The position numbers and the translations under genes are program-made. The notes below the pieces were generated by a model. That model made no database searches and had not been told where the DNA came from. It was given only the letters and a program-made list of their open reading frames with translations. DNA of 64,000 nt. Origin: Erodium maritimum. Its lineage: Eukaryota; Streptophyta; Magnoliopsida; Geraniales; Geraniaceae. Each line of letters starts with the position of its first letter. The stretch's first letter is position 1. Below, one piece after another: positions 22,029 to 32,509 of the stretch. The stretch lies in the NCBI GenBank assembly GCA_963921825.1, contig OY997591.1, positions 46,397,825 through 46,461,824 on the forward strand, in the 5' to 3' direction.

Positions 22029-22340
22029 ATATACACATATATACCCACAATTAGTGTTCCTTGAACGAAACAAAGAATAACAATAAGATAGACAACATAA
22101 TAATTATATGACTGAGGTGATGCAATTTTTAATATCCACATCAGATTGTGATCACGAGTTTTGTTGTGTTGACAACAGTTACAAAAAATCAAAGGGTAAA
22201 CTATTGTATTAAATTACCATGGAATAATAACTAAAACATGAGAAATATAGTTTTATTCCATATCCACTAACATAATGTAAAACAACTCACACTTTATCGT
22301 AATTTTTCTTTAACTATTGTCACTGGTCGTAGTATCAACT
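22029..22340. other. 3' flank of the dioxygenase gene
   Basis: AT-rich, no ORF. Probably contains the gene's 3' UTR and polyadenylation region (minus strand); I cannot place the cleavage site. Confidence 0.4.
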
Positions 22341-25132
22341 TTAAATCTTAAAATGTGGCAGTGCTGAAGTACCATCAAGACCCTTTTCATTGAAGTATTT
22401 AACATACTCTTCTACGGTGGTTTCTTTGTATTTTGGAGGATTGTCTTCTGATAACAACTCTTTAATGGGCCCACATGGCCTTTTGTTTTCTTGAACACTT
22501 GTGCTGAAAAAGCATGCTATAGATACCCGTGGGCCTGCTCGGCTTGCCAACACCCTATGTTCAATGCTCTTGAACTTGTCATTTGTTATCAGCTGAAAAT
22601 CATCCACAAAACATAAGTTAGCTATGTATTTCCAATTTCTAGTAATGATAAGGGATTATTTGTAACTCTCTTTCTCTCTCTAAAAGTATCACTTGAAGAT
22701 ATTGTTAGTGTTGACACTACCATGGTGAATACCAAGAAAATGAGAATTTACAAGTCTTGAGATCCTAGTGCCTTAGAGACACAAGTGACTCGTTTGGAGA
22801 ATTTCGTGAAGAATGAGGAGAATAAAATAAAGGAATTGTAAGAGAAGTTCACGAAGCTAGGCGAACATGATGAGTCACTTGTGAGTGAGAATTTGGATGC
22901 TCTCAAGGAAAACATATATCTAGTGAAGGAGAAGGTGGAGACAATGAAGGCCATGATGGCTTCGTTGGAGGAGGAGTTGATCCCATTCAGGCAAGTTGTG
23001 GTGAATGTGGGAAGACGCGCTCTCTAACAAAGAGTGAAATTCATAGGACCAAAAACCTTTTGAGGAGGCCGAGTGGAAAAGGAAGTCAACAATATCCTTT
23101 GGAACATCGAGAACTATTTCGATATGCCGAGCTTCGGGCTGACGCGAGTAAGTTATGTAGTGTTACTTCTTGCTTACTTGATTCTACTTTATTGTGGTGA
23201 CCTAGGTAGTGTGAGGGTTTGGTTGGATCTTTACTAGGAAAGGTTTCCGAGAAGAGAACCTGAAACAATTCTGTCTAGAGAACAATAAGGATGAAGCTGG
23301 GAGAAGGCTTCGTCGCTTGACTCAAAAAGGCCGTATTGTTGAGTATGTGAAGGCCTTTACTAAGCTGGCCTTGGAGATTCATGCATTTGGGGGCAAGGAA
23401 GCATTGTTCTATTTCAAGGATAGACTAGCAAGTTGGGCGCAAGCCGAGTTGAGGAGCACCAATGTGCAAACCATGTCCAAGGAAATTCGTGTTGTAGAAT
23501 CTCTAGTTGATTACTCGGGGAAGGGAAAAGAAAAGGATGGTAATGTGAAGAACATGAAGACAAGTCATGTTGGAGGGAGAGAGAAGTATTTTAATAGGGG
23601 GAAGAAAAAGTTCAATGAATAGAATAAGTTCAATTCGGGTAACCATATTACTGACAAGAAACCTTTGAGATGTTATTTTTGTGATAGACCTCACATGATG
23701 AAGGAGTGCCTGAAGAAAATAACTTATCGGCTGTCCAAACTGTGCCGAATCTACATGAGGTAAACATTAGTTCTCTTGAGTGGCATCCAAAGTATGCCAG
23801 ATCTATGCACGTGGAGACCAAGATGAATGGCATGAAGATAAAGGCTCTAGTGGATACTAGAGCATCAAACCTTCTCGTGATCATTTAGGCATCCACGAAA
23901 TGGGTCCTCAAAGTAATGGAGATAGGTTTAAAAATGAAGACTATGAACTCAAAACCAATTCATGTGGAAGGAATGGCTTATGGCATTTATTTATGGATTT
24001 GAGGCTTGAACGGGATGAAGGATCTGATGGAAGTGTCGATGGATGGCTATGATTTTTGTGATGGGGTGGGACTTAATTGACCAAATCCGAGCCATTCCTA
24101 TCTCATATGACAACACCATGTAGATCTAGGAAGGGACAATGTGCCTAGTCCCACTCAAAGGAAAGGTTATAGGAGGTAAGATGCTATCGGTCATGCAGCT
24201 TAAAATGGTATAAATCACTCTCTTTCTACATTACCAATTACTCCAAACACCCTTGTGGTGGGATATATGGAGAGTAGTCCAACTTCCTACAAAGTGGCGA
24301 AAGGATGGCATGAGAAACATGGCATCGTTGAGTCGTACTTGGTGAAGGAAACGAAGAAGATGAAGAAATAAACCGACAAGAAATGAAGGCACTTGGAATT
24401 TATAGAAAGGGATCTTGTTCTCGTGAAGCTTACTATACATGGGTTTCACCAAGGGATAATTCGGAAGAATAAGGGCCATTTTTGTGCATAAGAGCGTGGG
24501 TAAAATGTCATACAAGTTGAAGCTTTCATTGCGGTTGAAGTTTCATCCGGTTTTCCATGTGAATATGTTGAAAGCATATCACAAGGACTTGGGAGACTCG
24601 ACCAACGAGAGTCGTCTGGAGCTCCAGGCGGAGTACATACAAGATATGAAAAAGGTAACCGAGGAGGTGTAGGCTCATAGACTCCATAAGGACCATCACA
24701 GACAAGAATACTTTGTCAAATGGTAGGAATTTCCTAAGAGCGAGGCAAGTTAGGAATCGAGGGGCGCAATGTAGGAGTGTGAAGACCTCATTCATGCTTA
24801 CCACAATGCAACGATGCTTGAACGTTGAGGGCATTGCTATCTTTGGGGGGGGGGGGGGGGGGGGGGGGGTTCATGGACCAAAGATTTGATGTATTTTACT
24901 CGATCAAATATAGGATCATCTTTGAACAAGTCAAAGATATGGAGGATATACGGAAATATCAAGGATATGTGGGAAATTGAAGATATGCAAAATATCCCGA
25001 GGATCTTGTTTTTGAATGTTATTTGTTATAATGGCGGGTCTTGAAGATCCTGAAGATCTTCTAGATAAAAACCACCTAGGGTATATAAGGGAGTGAGCTC
25101 CCCACATTATACTGTCTCATTCATTTATGCAA

Positions 25133-25207
<75 letters not shown>

Positions 25208-28045
25208 ATTTCCTTGTTTTTGTTTGTGTCCGCGTGTACTAGGTTAATCTCAGTATTCTTCAACCATAGTGAAGTGCTTGGACTTGGTTGAGAACCGCAT
25301 GGATCCGTGGATGGAAACATGGCCCCGTGGTTGTTAGCTATATGCAATGTGCAGAGTTCAGAAATATGATGTCTTGGAAATGTGCAGTGTGGGATTTTCC
25401 AGGGATAACAGGATTATTGGTTAGTGGTTAGGTTTTTAGGTTTTTTTTTGTGTCATGTTTGGTTTATTTGTGTTAGTCTGTACGAGTCTGATTGTAAGGC
25501 CCGAGTTTCTAAACTCGTCGATACAACTTGGGTTATAAGCCTTGACTCACGTGTATATTATGGTGGTCCTTTTCTTTTCTCGAAGAGTTTGAGATTTTTT
25601 TAATATATAAAATATACTTATTAGAAATATGTAAGGTAACTACTCTTGAATAATAACTTGCCTGAAGAAGATCTCCGATGTTAACTACCAGGGCTTCGGG
25701 AACATGAGGCACGTCAATCCATCTGTTCTGAATGAGGACTTGGAGGCCTCCAATGTGGTCTTGTAACAACACTGTGAGGAAGTCATTGTCAGCATGTTTA
25801 GTTGTGCCCATTGTCAACTCTGGCTCTGGACATGCCGGATAGTAATGCCCCAAGACTGCTAGCCCCTCCTCACACGCAATGTCTTTCAAGTAATTTGAAC
25901 TCAAACCAAGAGCCTCTGATAACAACTCAAACAACAACGACCCCAGTTCCTTCACTTGATTGGAGTACTCAACCAAAATATCCCTACAAACAAACAAATG
26001 GTATTATTAGACGACCAACTCAAATAAAAGCTCAAGCTGACAATTGAAAGCCCAATTATAATTATACTCAAGGGGAAAGCATGCATCCTAACCCGGTTTG
26101 AGCTTTGTTTCCACCATCCTAACTGCGGTTGAGCTTTTTTGACAAATCCTAACTGCGACCTATCACGTTTTTACATCAACTAACGAAATTCGTCTGTTTT
26201 GACTTTGTAGTTAGTTTTTTGGACATGTGTTGGTAACGTGCACAATAACATTTGCCTAAATGATAGATTTGCCCTCATATTAAATGAGCTTTCGTGACAA
26301 TTCTTGACGGTGAACTATCCTATTTTTACACATAAATAAAATCTATTTTTTATGTATCTAAAATAAAAAAAATAGATATAATTTTTTATTAAAGAAGAAA
26401 TTTTGAAAAATATCTAATTTTTATATATTTAAAATAAATAAATAACAGATTTAATATTTTTTTATTATAGAAGAAATTGTGAAAAAAGTATTTAGTCCAT
26501 AAAAATAAAATCTAGTTTTTTATAAATTTAAAATAATAAAAGATGAGAATTTTTATTTTTTATTAAAGAAGAAATTTTCAAAATAATTTTTAATCCATAC
26601 AAACAAAATAATTTTCTATTAAAGAAGAAATTTTGAAAAAAAAAATGAATCCATAATAGTAAAATCTATTTTTTTATTTAAAATAAAAAAATAGGATTAT
26701 TCCATTTTAGTACCTTAAATTTTTCATATTTCATTTAGAGTACCCTTAAATTTTTTTTGTGTCAGCTTAGTATCCTAAACTTTCATTAATTCATTTAGAA
26801 TACCCTAAATATTTTTTGTGTTACCTGAATACCCTAAACTTTCATTAATTTTATTTTAGTACCCACTGTTAAGTTTACCATAATTTGGTTGTTAGTGAAG
26901 AGTATTATGGTCATTTTACCTATTTTGGGTGGAAAATCAGATGGAAAGTTAACAGTGGGTACTAAAATAGAATTAATGAAAGTTTAGGTACTGAGATGAT
27001 ACAAAAAAGGTTTAGGATAGTCTAAATGAATTATTAAAATTTTAGGGTACTAAGGTGACACAGAAAAGATTTAGGATACTCTAAATAAAATATAAAAAAT
27101 AAGATAAAAAATAAGATATGATGTTTCTATTAAAGAATAAATTCTGGAAAAAAAAATATTTAATCCATAAAAATAAAATCTTATTTTTATATATTTTAAA
27201 TAAAAAAATCAGATATAATTTTTAATATTTTTAAAATTGAAAAATAAGATACAAAAAATTAAATCTTAATTTTTAAAAAAATTATGTGCTAAGGAAAACC
27301 TAGATTGAGTTGATGGTATTTTTTTTTTTTGAAAATTTAAGTTAGATTGTAGGGCATTATCGATATGTTACACAACAAACTAACAATTTTGTTAATTTTG
27401 ACGGATTTCGTTAGTTTGTACAAAAACGTGATAAATCACAGTTAAGAATTGTCAAAAAAATATATCAACAATAGTTAAGACGACGGAAACAAAGGTCAAA
27501 CTAGAGTTAGATAGAGACTTTCCCCTATAGTCAAGCACGTACCTGCAGACTTGAGGCAAATCTTCAAGCCTGGGAGGGTTAGGAGCCATCATGCAAAAGA
27601 AAGTGTCCCTCCAATTCGTCCACGGAGACCTAAAAAGATCGTAATTGCTGTTGTATACCAACGGCTTTTTCACATCTCTTGTGTACCATTCCTTCTTCAC
27701 CTCCGTGTCTTGCTCGTAGAACCGGCGCACCCCGTTCAACATCTCCTCCAGAACGCTCACGGGAATCCCATGATTGACCACTTGGAAAAACCCCCAAGTC
27801 TCGGACGCTTCACCAACTATACGGACGATCCGCTTACGTTCCATCGCACCGTCCTTGACGGCTCCGAGGTCTATGGTGGGAATGGTGAATTGGGTGTCCG
27901 AGGTCTGGTGATCTTGTGGTGGGTGGTGGAAGATACGAGGAACCTTGTCTATCCCAGAATCAACAAGCCCTTTAACACCGGCTTTGGTGCTATCAAAAGC
28001 CTTGAGCTCACTCATCCTGTCATAGCCCGGCTCATGAAACACCAT
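22341..28045 (-). CDS. 2-oxoglutarate/Fe(II)-dependent dioxygenase, ACC oxidase homolog type, 3 exons, 358 aa
   Basis: Exons 28045-27543, 25983-25662 and 22592-22341 join in frame to 358 residues, the normal size for this family. Residues about 55-165 are the DIOX_N region ([20 protein letters not shown]). The oxygenase jelly-roll follows with the iron ligands H231-x-D233 and H287 and the 2-oxoglutarate-binding R297-x-S299, all intact. The family ('1-aminocyclopropane-1-carboxylate oxidase homolog') oxidises varied secondary metabolites in the cytosol; the substrate cannot be read from sequence, and true ethylene synthesis is not implied. Intron 1 (27542-25984) is GT-AG; intron 2 (25661-22593) has a GC donor (CAG|GCAAGT). 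Both introns are swollen by transposons. No stop or frameshift interrupts the coding exons, so this is the one gene here likely to be functional. Confidence 0.93.
24845..24869. repeat. Homopolymer of 25 G
   Basis: Follows the chromodomain remnant of the intronic gypsy element, where a polypurine tract would be expected. It may be an expanded PPT or an assembly artefact. Confidence 0.95.
25136..25203. repeat. (TC)34 microsatellite
   Basis: Sixty-eight bases of perfect TC dinucleotide within intron 2, just downstream of the TATA-like box of the gypsy remnant. On the gene's strand it reads (GA)n. Confidence 0.97.
26072..27525. mobile_element. Non-autonomous MULE filling intron 1 (9-bp TSD)
   Basis: Terminal inverted repeats of roughly 130 bp beginning GGGGAAAG and sharing TATCACGTTTTT and AACTAACGAAAT-like blocks on both ends. 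Flanks are TATACTCAA (26063-26071) and TATAGTCAA (27526-27534), a 9-bp duplication with one mismatch, the size expected for Mutator-like elements. The interior is very AT-rich with recurrent TTAAAGAAGAAATTTTGAAA blocks and no coding capacity. It ends 16 bp from the intron's donor GT. Confidence 0.85.
26700..27110. mobile_element. Foldback element nested in the intronic MULE
   Basis: Long inverted arms, about 26725-26880 against 26945-27100, meeting at TAGTACCCACTGTTAA and its inverse TTAACAGTGGGTACTA. The arms themselves contain a ~50-bp repeated block (CTAAACTTTCATTAATT). Exact ends and TSD are not clear. Confidence 0.65.
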
Positions 28046-28092
28046 CTTGCTTGATCTACGATTCTACTTCTTCTTCTACTTCTAGTGATGTC

Positions 28093-28107
28093 AAATATAT
28101 ACTTATA
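28093..28107 (-). promoter_or_regulatory. Candidate TATA box of the dioxygenase gene
   Basis: On the minus strand TATAAGTATATATTT lies about 50 bp before the start codon, followed by a GAAGAAGAAG-rich short 5' UTR. The spacing fits a core promoter with a very short leader. Confidence 0.5.
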
Positions 28108-28611
28108 TCTGTACCACATTGCTGACTTAGATAAGGAACTAAGGATGGTACAATGTTGTCCACAAAAAGGTATTCTGAACCTGACAAAACTGAAGTCAGC
28201 AAAATCAGTGGGTGATATGAAATGTGTGTCCAAAGAAAGCACACCTTCATCAGCTTGGAGCCTCCTATTTAGTCTTGTTCAATTCTACCATTCAACCTAG
28301 CAGAGCGACTGGTCAAGGACTGAACCTGCTCAGTGATGAAACAACTTATTTGAAAATCAATATAAATAAGAAGATTCCTAGAGGCCAAACAAGTTTATTA
28401 AGACTCTCATGATGGATTATGATAATCAACCGAATCAACAATATTGGTTGTATTGAAGGCTAATCATAATTATTATCAAATTCAGATAAATTTATTTTTG
28501 TAGAAAGATGACAGAGCCTACTATTATTCAATTAAAAAATCTGTTATCCACGACTCAAAATTGTTAATAAAAAAAAGTAAACATCAATTTGTACTTGGAG
28601 TTTTTTCCTTA

Positions 28612-28995
28612 AAATGGGTAAAACTAGGAACTATCAACTAACTATTGTCGAGTTGTACCGCTCAAGAACTTGTTGCTGACTTTTTTGTCGATCAGAAACT
28701 CACGGTTGACTTCGGTAATTACTAAAAAATAACTTTTTCCGTTAGAGATGACGGAAAACGTTAGGAAAAGATGCAAAAACTAACAAGTATACGGTTAGTT
28801 TTTGAGTTCAATAGTCATATTGCAGTTAGTTCTTGGAGTTTTTCCTAACTTTCTCCGTCATCTCTAACAGAAAATGTTAGTTTGTGTAACTAACTTAAGT
28901 CAGGAGTGCGTTTCTAATCGACAAATAAGTCAGCATCAAATTCTTGGGATGCACAAGTCAGGAATAATTAGTACTTGGAATTTTTTCCTAAAAAT
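28612..28995. mobile_element. Foldback MITE upstream of the dioxygenase gene
   Basis: The left arm (with GTTGCTGACTTTTTTGTCGA at about 28670) pairs with the right arm (inverse of GTCAGCATCAAATTCTTGGG near 28931). The inner stem TCCGTTAGAGATGACGGA pairs with CCGTCATCTCTAACAGA. Arms extend over most of the ~380 bp. It lies about 570 bp upstream of the start codon. TSD not resolved. Confidence 0.6.
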
Positions 28996-29582
28996 ATAAT
29001 CAACTTGTTCAGGGCATTTAATACAAAATGGCTCATGGATATGATAGTTTAATAATATACATATGTTTTGCATATATATATATAAAGAAAGCAAGTCCAA
29101 TATTGTGTAAGTTTGACAAAGAGTGAATTGTAAAAATTAAAGCTTGAATCTTTTCTCCTTACTATTCTTTGTTTCTTGTCTCAATATACACCGAGTCTAT
29201 CACTCAATCGTTCAAAAGTAGCTCGATCATTTAATGTATCAACGCAAAACAAAGAAGTAAAGCTAGTTCATCCGTAACAAATTTTAGGTTTTGATCCGTT
29301 GAAAAGCAATCACAATACAGCCCGTTCCGTTTGATTATTTTATACTATCATAAATTCCATTCCGTTGATCTATTAAACTAATAATACTCTTAAATATATT
29401 TGTGTTCGTTCCATATTTATTTAGACATATTTTTATACCTTATAATTATGTTCTGTAATCGTCAATAATATTTTGAATCTTTCATATCGGAAAACGTAGT
29501 GGAATTGAAATTTTCCGTTGTATATTAAATTTGGTTTACTAACATTATTACTTAAGTATTATTGTATCAAAAATAAATCATT
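28996..29582. other. AT-rich stretch with a TATA-like run; possible left end of the copia element
   Basis: No ORF. TATATATATATAAAG at 29072-29085 followed by a pyrimidine-rich stretch (TCTTTTCTCCTTACTATTC) looks like an LTR core promoter. I could not find LTR ends or a PBS, so the copia element's left boundary is unknown. Confidence 0.3.
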
Positions 29583-30020
29583 TGAGACCATAAGCTCGAA
29601 ATGATAAATTACAAGTCGGGGGCTTGATACGTGCCTTTTACATCCAAATGACAAATTACAAGTTGAGGGTTTGATACGTGCCTTTTACGGCCAGATGATA
29701 AATTACAAGTCGGGGGCTTGATACGTGTCTTTTACGGATAAAATGATGAATTACAAGTCGGGGGCTTGATACTTGAAATTTTACGGCCAAATGATAAATT
29801 ATAAGTCGTGGGCTTGATACTTGACTTTTTAGGTCAAATGATAAATCACATGCCTGAAACCTGATGCTTGCCTATACGGTCATATGACAAACCACAAGCC
29901 CAAAACCTGTAAAATGTCCTTAAAGGCAGAATACAGACCACATGCCTGAAGCATGTAACTTGTATTAAGGTCACAAAACGAAACCACATGCCCGAAGCTT
30001 GTAACTTGTGTCCAAGGCCT
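29583..30020. repeat. Diverging ~55-60-bp tandem repeats (copia leader or LTR)
   Basis: Seven to eight units built on ATGATAAATTACAAGTCGGG followed by GGCTTGATACGTGCC. Successive units drift toward ACCACATGCCTGAAGC and CATGTAACTTGT. Likely part of the copia element, since its coding region lies downstream in the same orientation. Confidence 0.8.
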
Positions 30021-30064
30021 GAAGCCTAAAATTTTCTATGCAATTATTTACATTTATTTTGTCT

Positions 30065-30270
30065 ATCACCGAGCTTGCTCGTTATGCGGTTACACATATA
30101 CTTAATTTCAGTATTTATATATTAAACCCCGCGAGTTCACTCGTTTGTCAGGTTATATATGTATATTTAATTTCTGCACTTATTATGGCTACCCCACGAG
30201 TTCGTTCGGGGCGCAGTTATATTTATGTTTGTTATTTGTAGTTATTTTATCCCATGAGTTCATTCGTCGT
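30065..30270. repeat. Four spaced copies of a palindromic GAGTTC-x-CTCG motif
   Basis: CGAGCTTGCTCG, CGAGTTCACTCG, CGAGTTCGTTCG and TGAGTTCATTCG occur at 49-68-bp spacing, each within a CC-start context and followed by similar GTTATAT stretches. Each is a short imperfect hairpin. Confidence 0.7.
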
Positions 30271-30819
30271 ATGGTCGTTTTGTGAATGAATTTGTGAGGT
30301 CATATACTTGTAATCTGAAGTTTATAAAATAAGATGGTATGGTGGGCCAGAAGTTCTAAATGTGAAGACCGTCTCGGTAAAAAGATTTAAACTTTCAAAA
30401 TTTATCGACTGGAACGTTGAGGTCGAAAAGCGGATTAAAACTTTGGATCGAATGCAAACGAAAAAGAAAAGAAAAAAAAAGAAAAGAGGAACATGCCTGG
30501 ACCAGGCCAAACTTGGGCCATTCAGCCGGACCAGGCCCATGCCCAGACCACGCGGGCTCAAGCCCAAAACAGGCCAGGCCCACTCCCCTACAAACCCTAC
30601 TTCGTCTTCTTCAGCGCCGCGCACATTTCCCGAGGTGACCTCTCAGATTCTTCTCCCTCACCCTCGTCGCTCTCTCTCTCGCGCACCTCCCTCTCGCTCG
30701 ACAAGCAACGCCGGCGACGAATCGAGCTCCTTACGGCCTCGAACCAACCACCACGACATGGGACCGAGCTGAGGTCGATGTGTCTCGCCGTGTCCGGGAC
30801 TGCGCCGTCGTGAACTTCG

Positions 30820-32509
30820 TGTTAGCCTTAATGCCCGTAGTTCAATCTTAAATGTCCAAATGTTTATATCATCGGTAGCAATACAAATTAAAGCGGCTTT
30901 ATATTACTTATGTGTTGGAGTAATATGTCGATGTGTGCTCTGATCTATGCCCACAATGCGAATAGAACCATAGATCGAGATAGATCACACTCGATGGGTC
31001 CCTAGTCAACAAAGCTTCACTAGAAGCGGCTAGTATGAAAGATGGCTCTTTATGGCTTACGTTCTATTAGTCATTGGAATGGGATTCCGGAGTCTGATCA
31101 TAGATATCATGTGGGACATGATATTGGACGACCCGCCCTGAATATGTGCCATAGATTAAGTCATGAACATATTCAGTGTCGTAGCTTGTCATGTATCCTT
31201 AGACTAAGGAGTCTTTGTGATCGCTATGTAGTCAACAACTGAGTTTGACATGAGACTAACGTTGTTCGTAACAGGGCTTCCATAACGGCCATGATTGGCT
31301 TGGGGACGGGCTACATGAGTGACACGAAAGAAGGCTAAGGGATTTATCCCTCATACTGAGGTATGGGAAAGATATCGGTTCTCGACCGCTTGATCGAGAG
31401 TGACTGAAAGAATAGCATGGTCATGCACATGATACTGGGTATCATATCTTCAGTCATCTCACATATCAAGGAACAGTAATTGAGAATAATAAGGATGACG
31501 GCTCTATGCCTTATCTCAATCAGGATATCGGAGATAAAAGGATAATGACAGGGACGACGGAAAGGTTAGAATCGACAGGGTCGATTCGTTATGCAGTGTC
31601 AGGCAGTACTAAAGTCTCGTTAGTTGCCACTTAAATAGGATCAAGTAAAATGGGATTTTACATTGATCTATTGACATGCATAAACTTAAGGGTCACACCG
31701 GAGGATGAAACTCATTGACACATTTATGGAGAATGGCCAAAAGGGAGTTGTCTCGGGACATGACCAAAACTGGGTTTTGGGTTATGTGCCCGTAAGTGAA
31801 TAGGACTTTACGGATCGAGACAAGGCTTGGAGTCTTGGGATTGATCGCGTCGGATAATGTTGGACATTTCTGGTATGGAAGGCTTGGAGGCGACGAGGGA
31901 ATCACGGGACTTCATTGGAAATGGCCACGGGCCATGTTCCAAGAGGCCCATGAAAGGCCCATGCAACCAAGGCTCATGGAACTAATTAATCAAGTCTTGA
32001 TTAATTAGTACTAAGTAAGCAAGACAAGGATTAAGGTGTTGGTGATTCACCACCTAACCCAATCTTGTCTTGCCATACTTTGTCTTATTTACACCTTACT
32101 TGTCACCATGCTTGTCCCATGCCTTTAGTTGGACAAGTATGGGGTTTGTTATGTTTAAGTCATCTTTTTTCAACATAACAAACACAAGATACAAATGGGA
32201 ATCAACTTTTTTCTCTCCCTCCTCCTACCATTTCGGGTTTGGCTAGTTTCCACCTCCATTTTTGTGTTCTTGAGTCCTCAAAGAGAAGAACTACGTGGCT
32301 TTGATTCCCATGTGGATACGTAGGCGTCTTGGAGACTCAAGCCAATCATTCGTTAACCAGTGTTCTTGTTTTGGTAAGAAATAGTGCTGAATTTTTCTCT
32401 TGTGAATCCATTCTTTGTTAGTTGTTTCATGGTTTTAATCGTCTCTTGGTTTTTCCTTGATTTTCCGCTACGAGTCGCTTCATCTCCAACCCTACCTCGA
32501 GACCCAACA
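30820..32509 (-). mobile_element. Solo LTR, family D copy 2, inverted (TSD CTTCG)
   Basis: A 1690-bp unit, inverted relative to copies 1 and 3; on the plus strand it starts TGTTAGCCTTAATGCCC and ends CTACCTCGAGACCCAACA. Perfect CTTCG duplications at 30815-30819 and 32510-32514. Inserted in the GC-rich leader part of solo LTR C. Confidence 0.92.

Larger units (their letters stand above)
22690..25460 (+). mobile_element. Decayed Ty3/gypsy element in intron 2 of the dioxygenase gene
   Basis: Opposite in orientation to the gene. The gag begins at an ATG near 22723 ([12 protein letters not shown]), followed by a coiled-coil-like Glu/Lys stretch ([25 protein letters not shown]). It continues with [30 protein letters not shown] and a zinc-knuckle remnant [14 protein letters not shown] protease-like ALVDTRASN is near 23850 (expected DTGAS). 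RT, RNase H and the integrase core are missing. Integrase C-terminus and chromodomain remnants ([21 protein letters not shown]) appear at 24530-24725. A TATA-like TATATAAGG near 25082 suggests a 3' LTR. Many stops. Confidence 0.8.

Noticed and set aside
25533-25660. Extension of dioxygenase exon 2 past CAG|GCAAGT
   Set aside because: Reading through gives ASYYSRVV..., unlike the family, and loses the second iron His; the GC donor joining to 22592 restores the family sequence.
30362-30813. Overlapping ORFs suggesting a host gene exon
   Set aside because: They lie in the GC-rich leader of solo LTR C, whose TSD places all of it inside the LTR.
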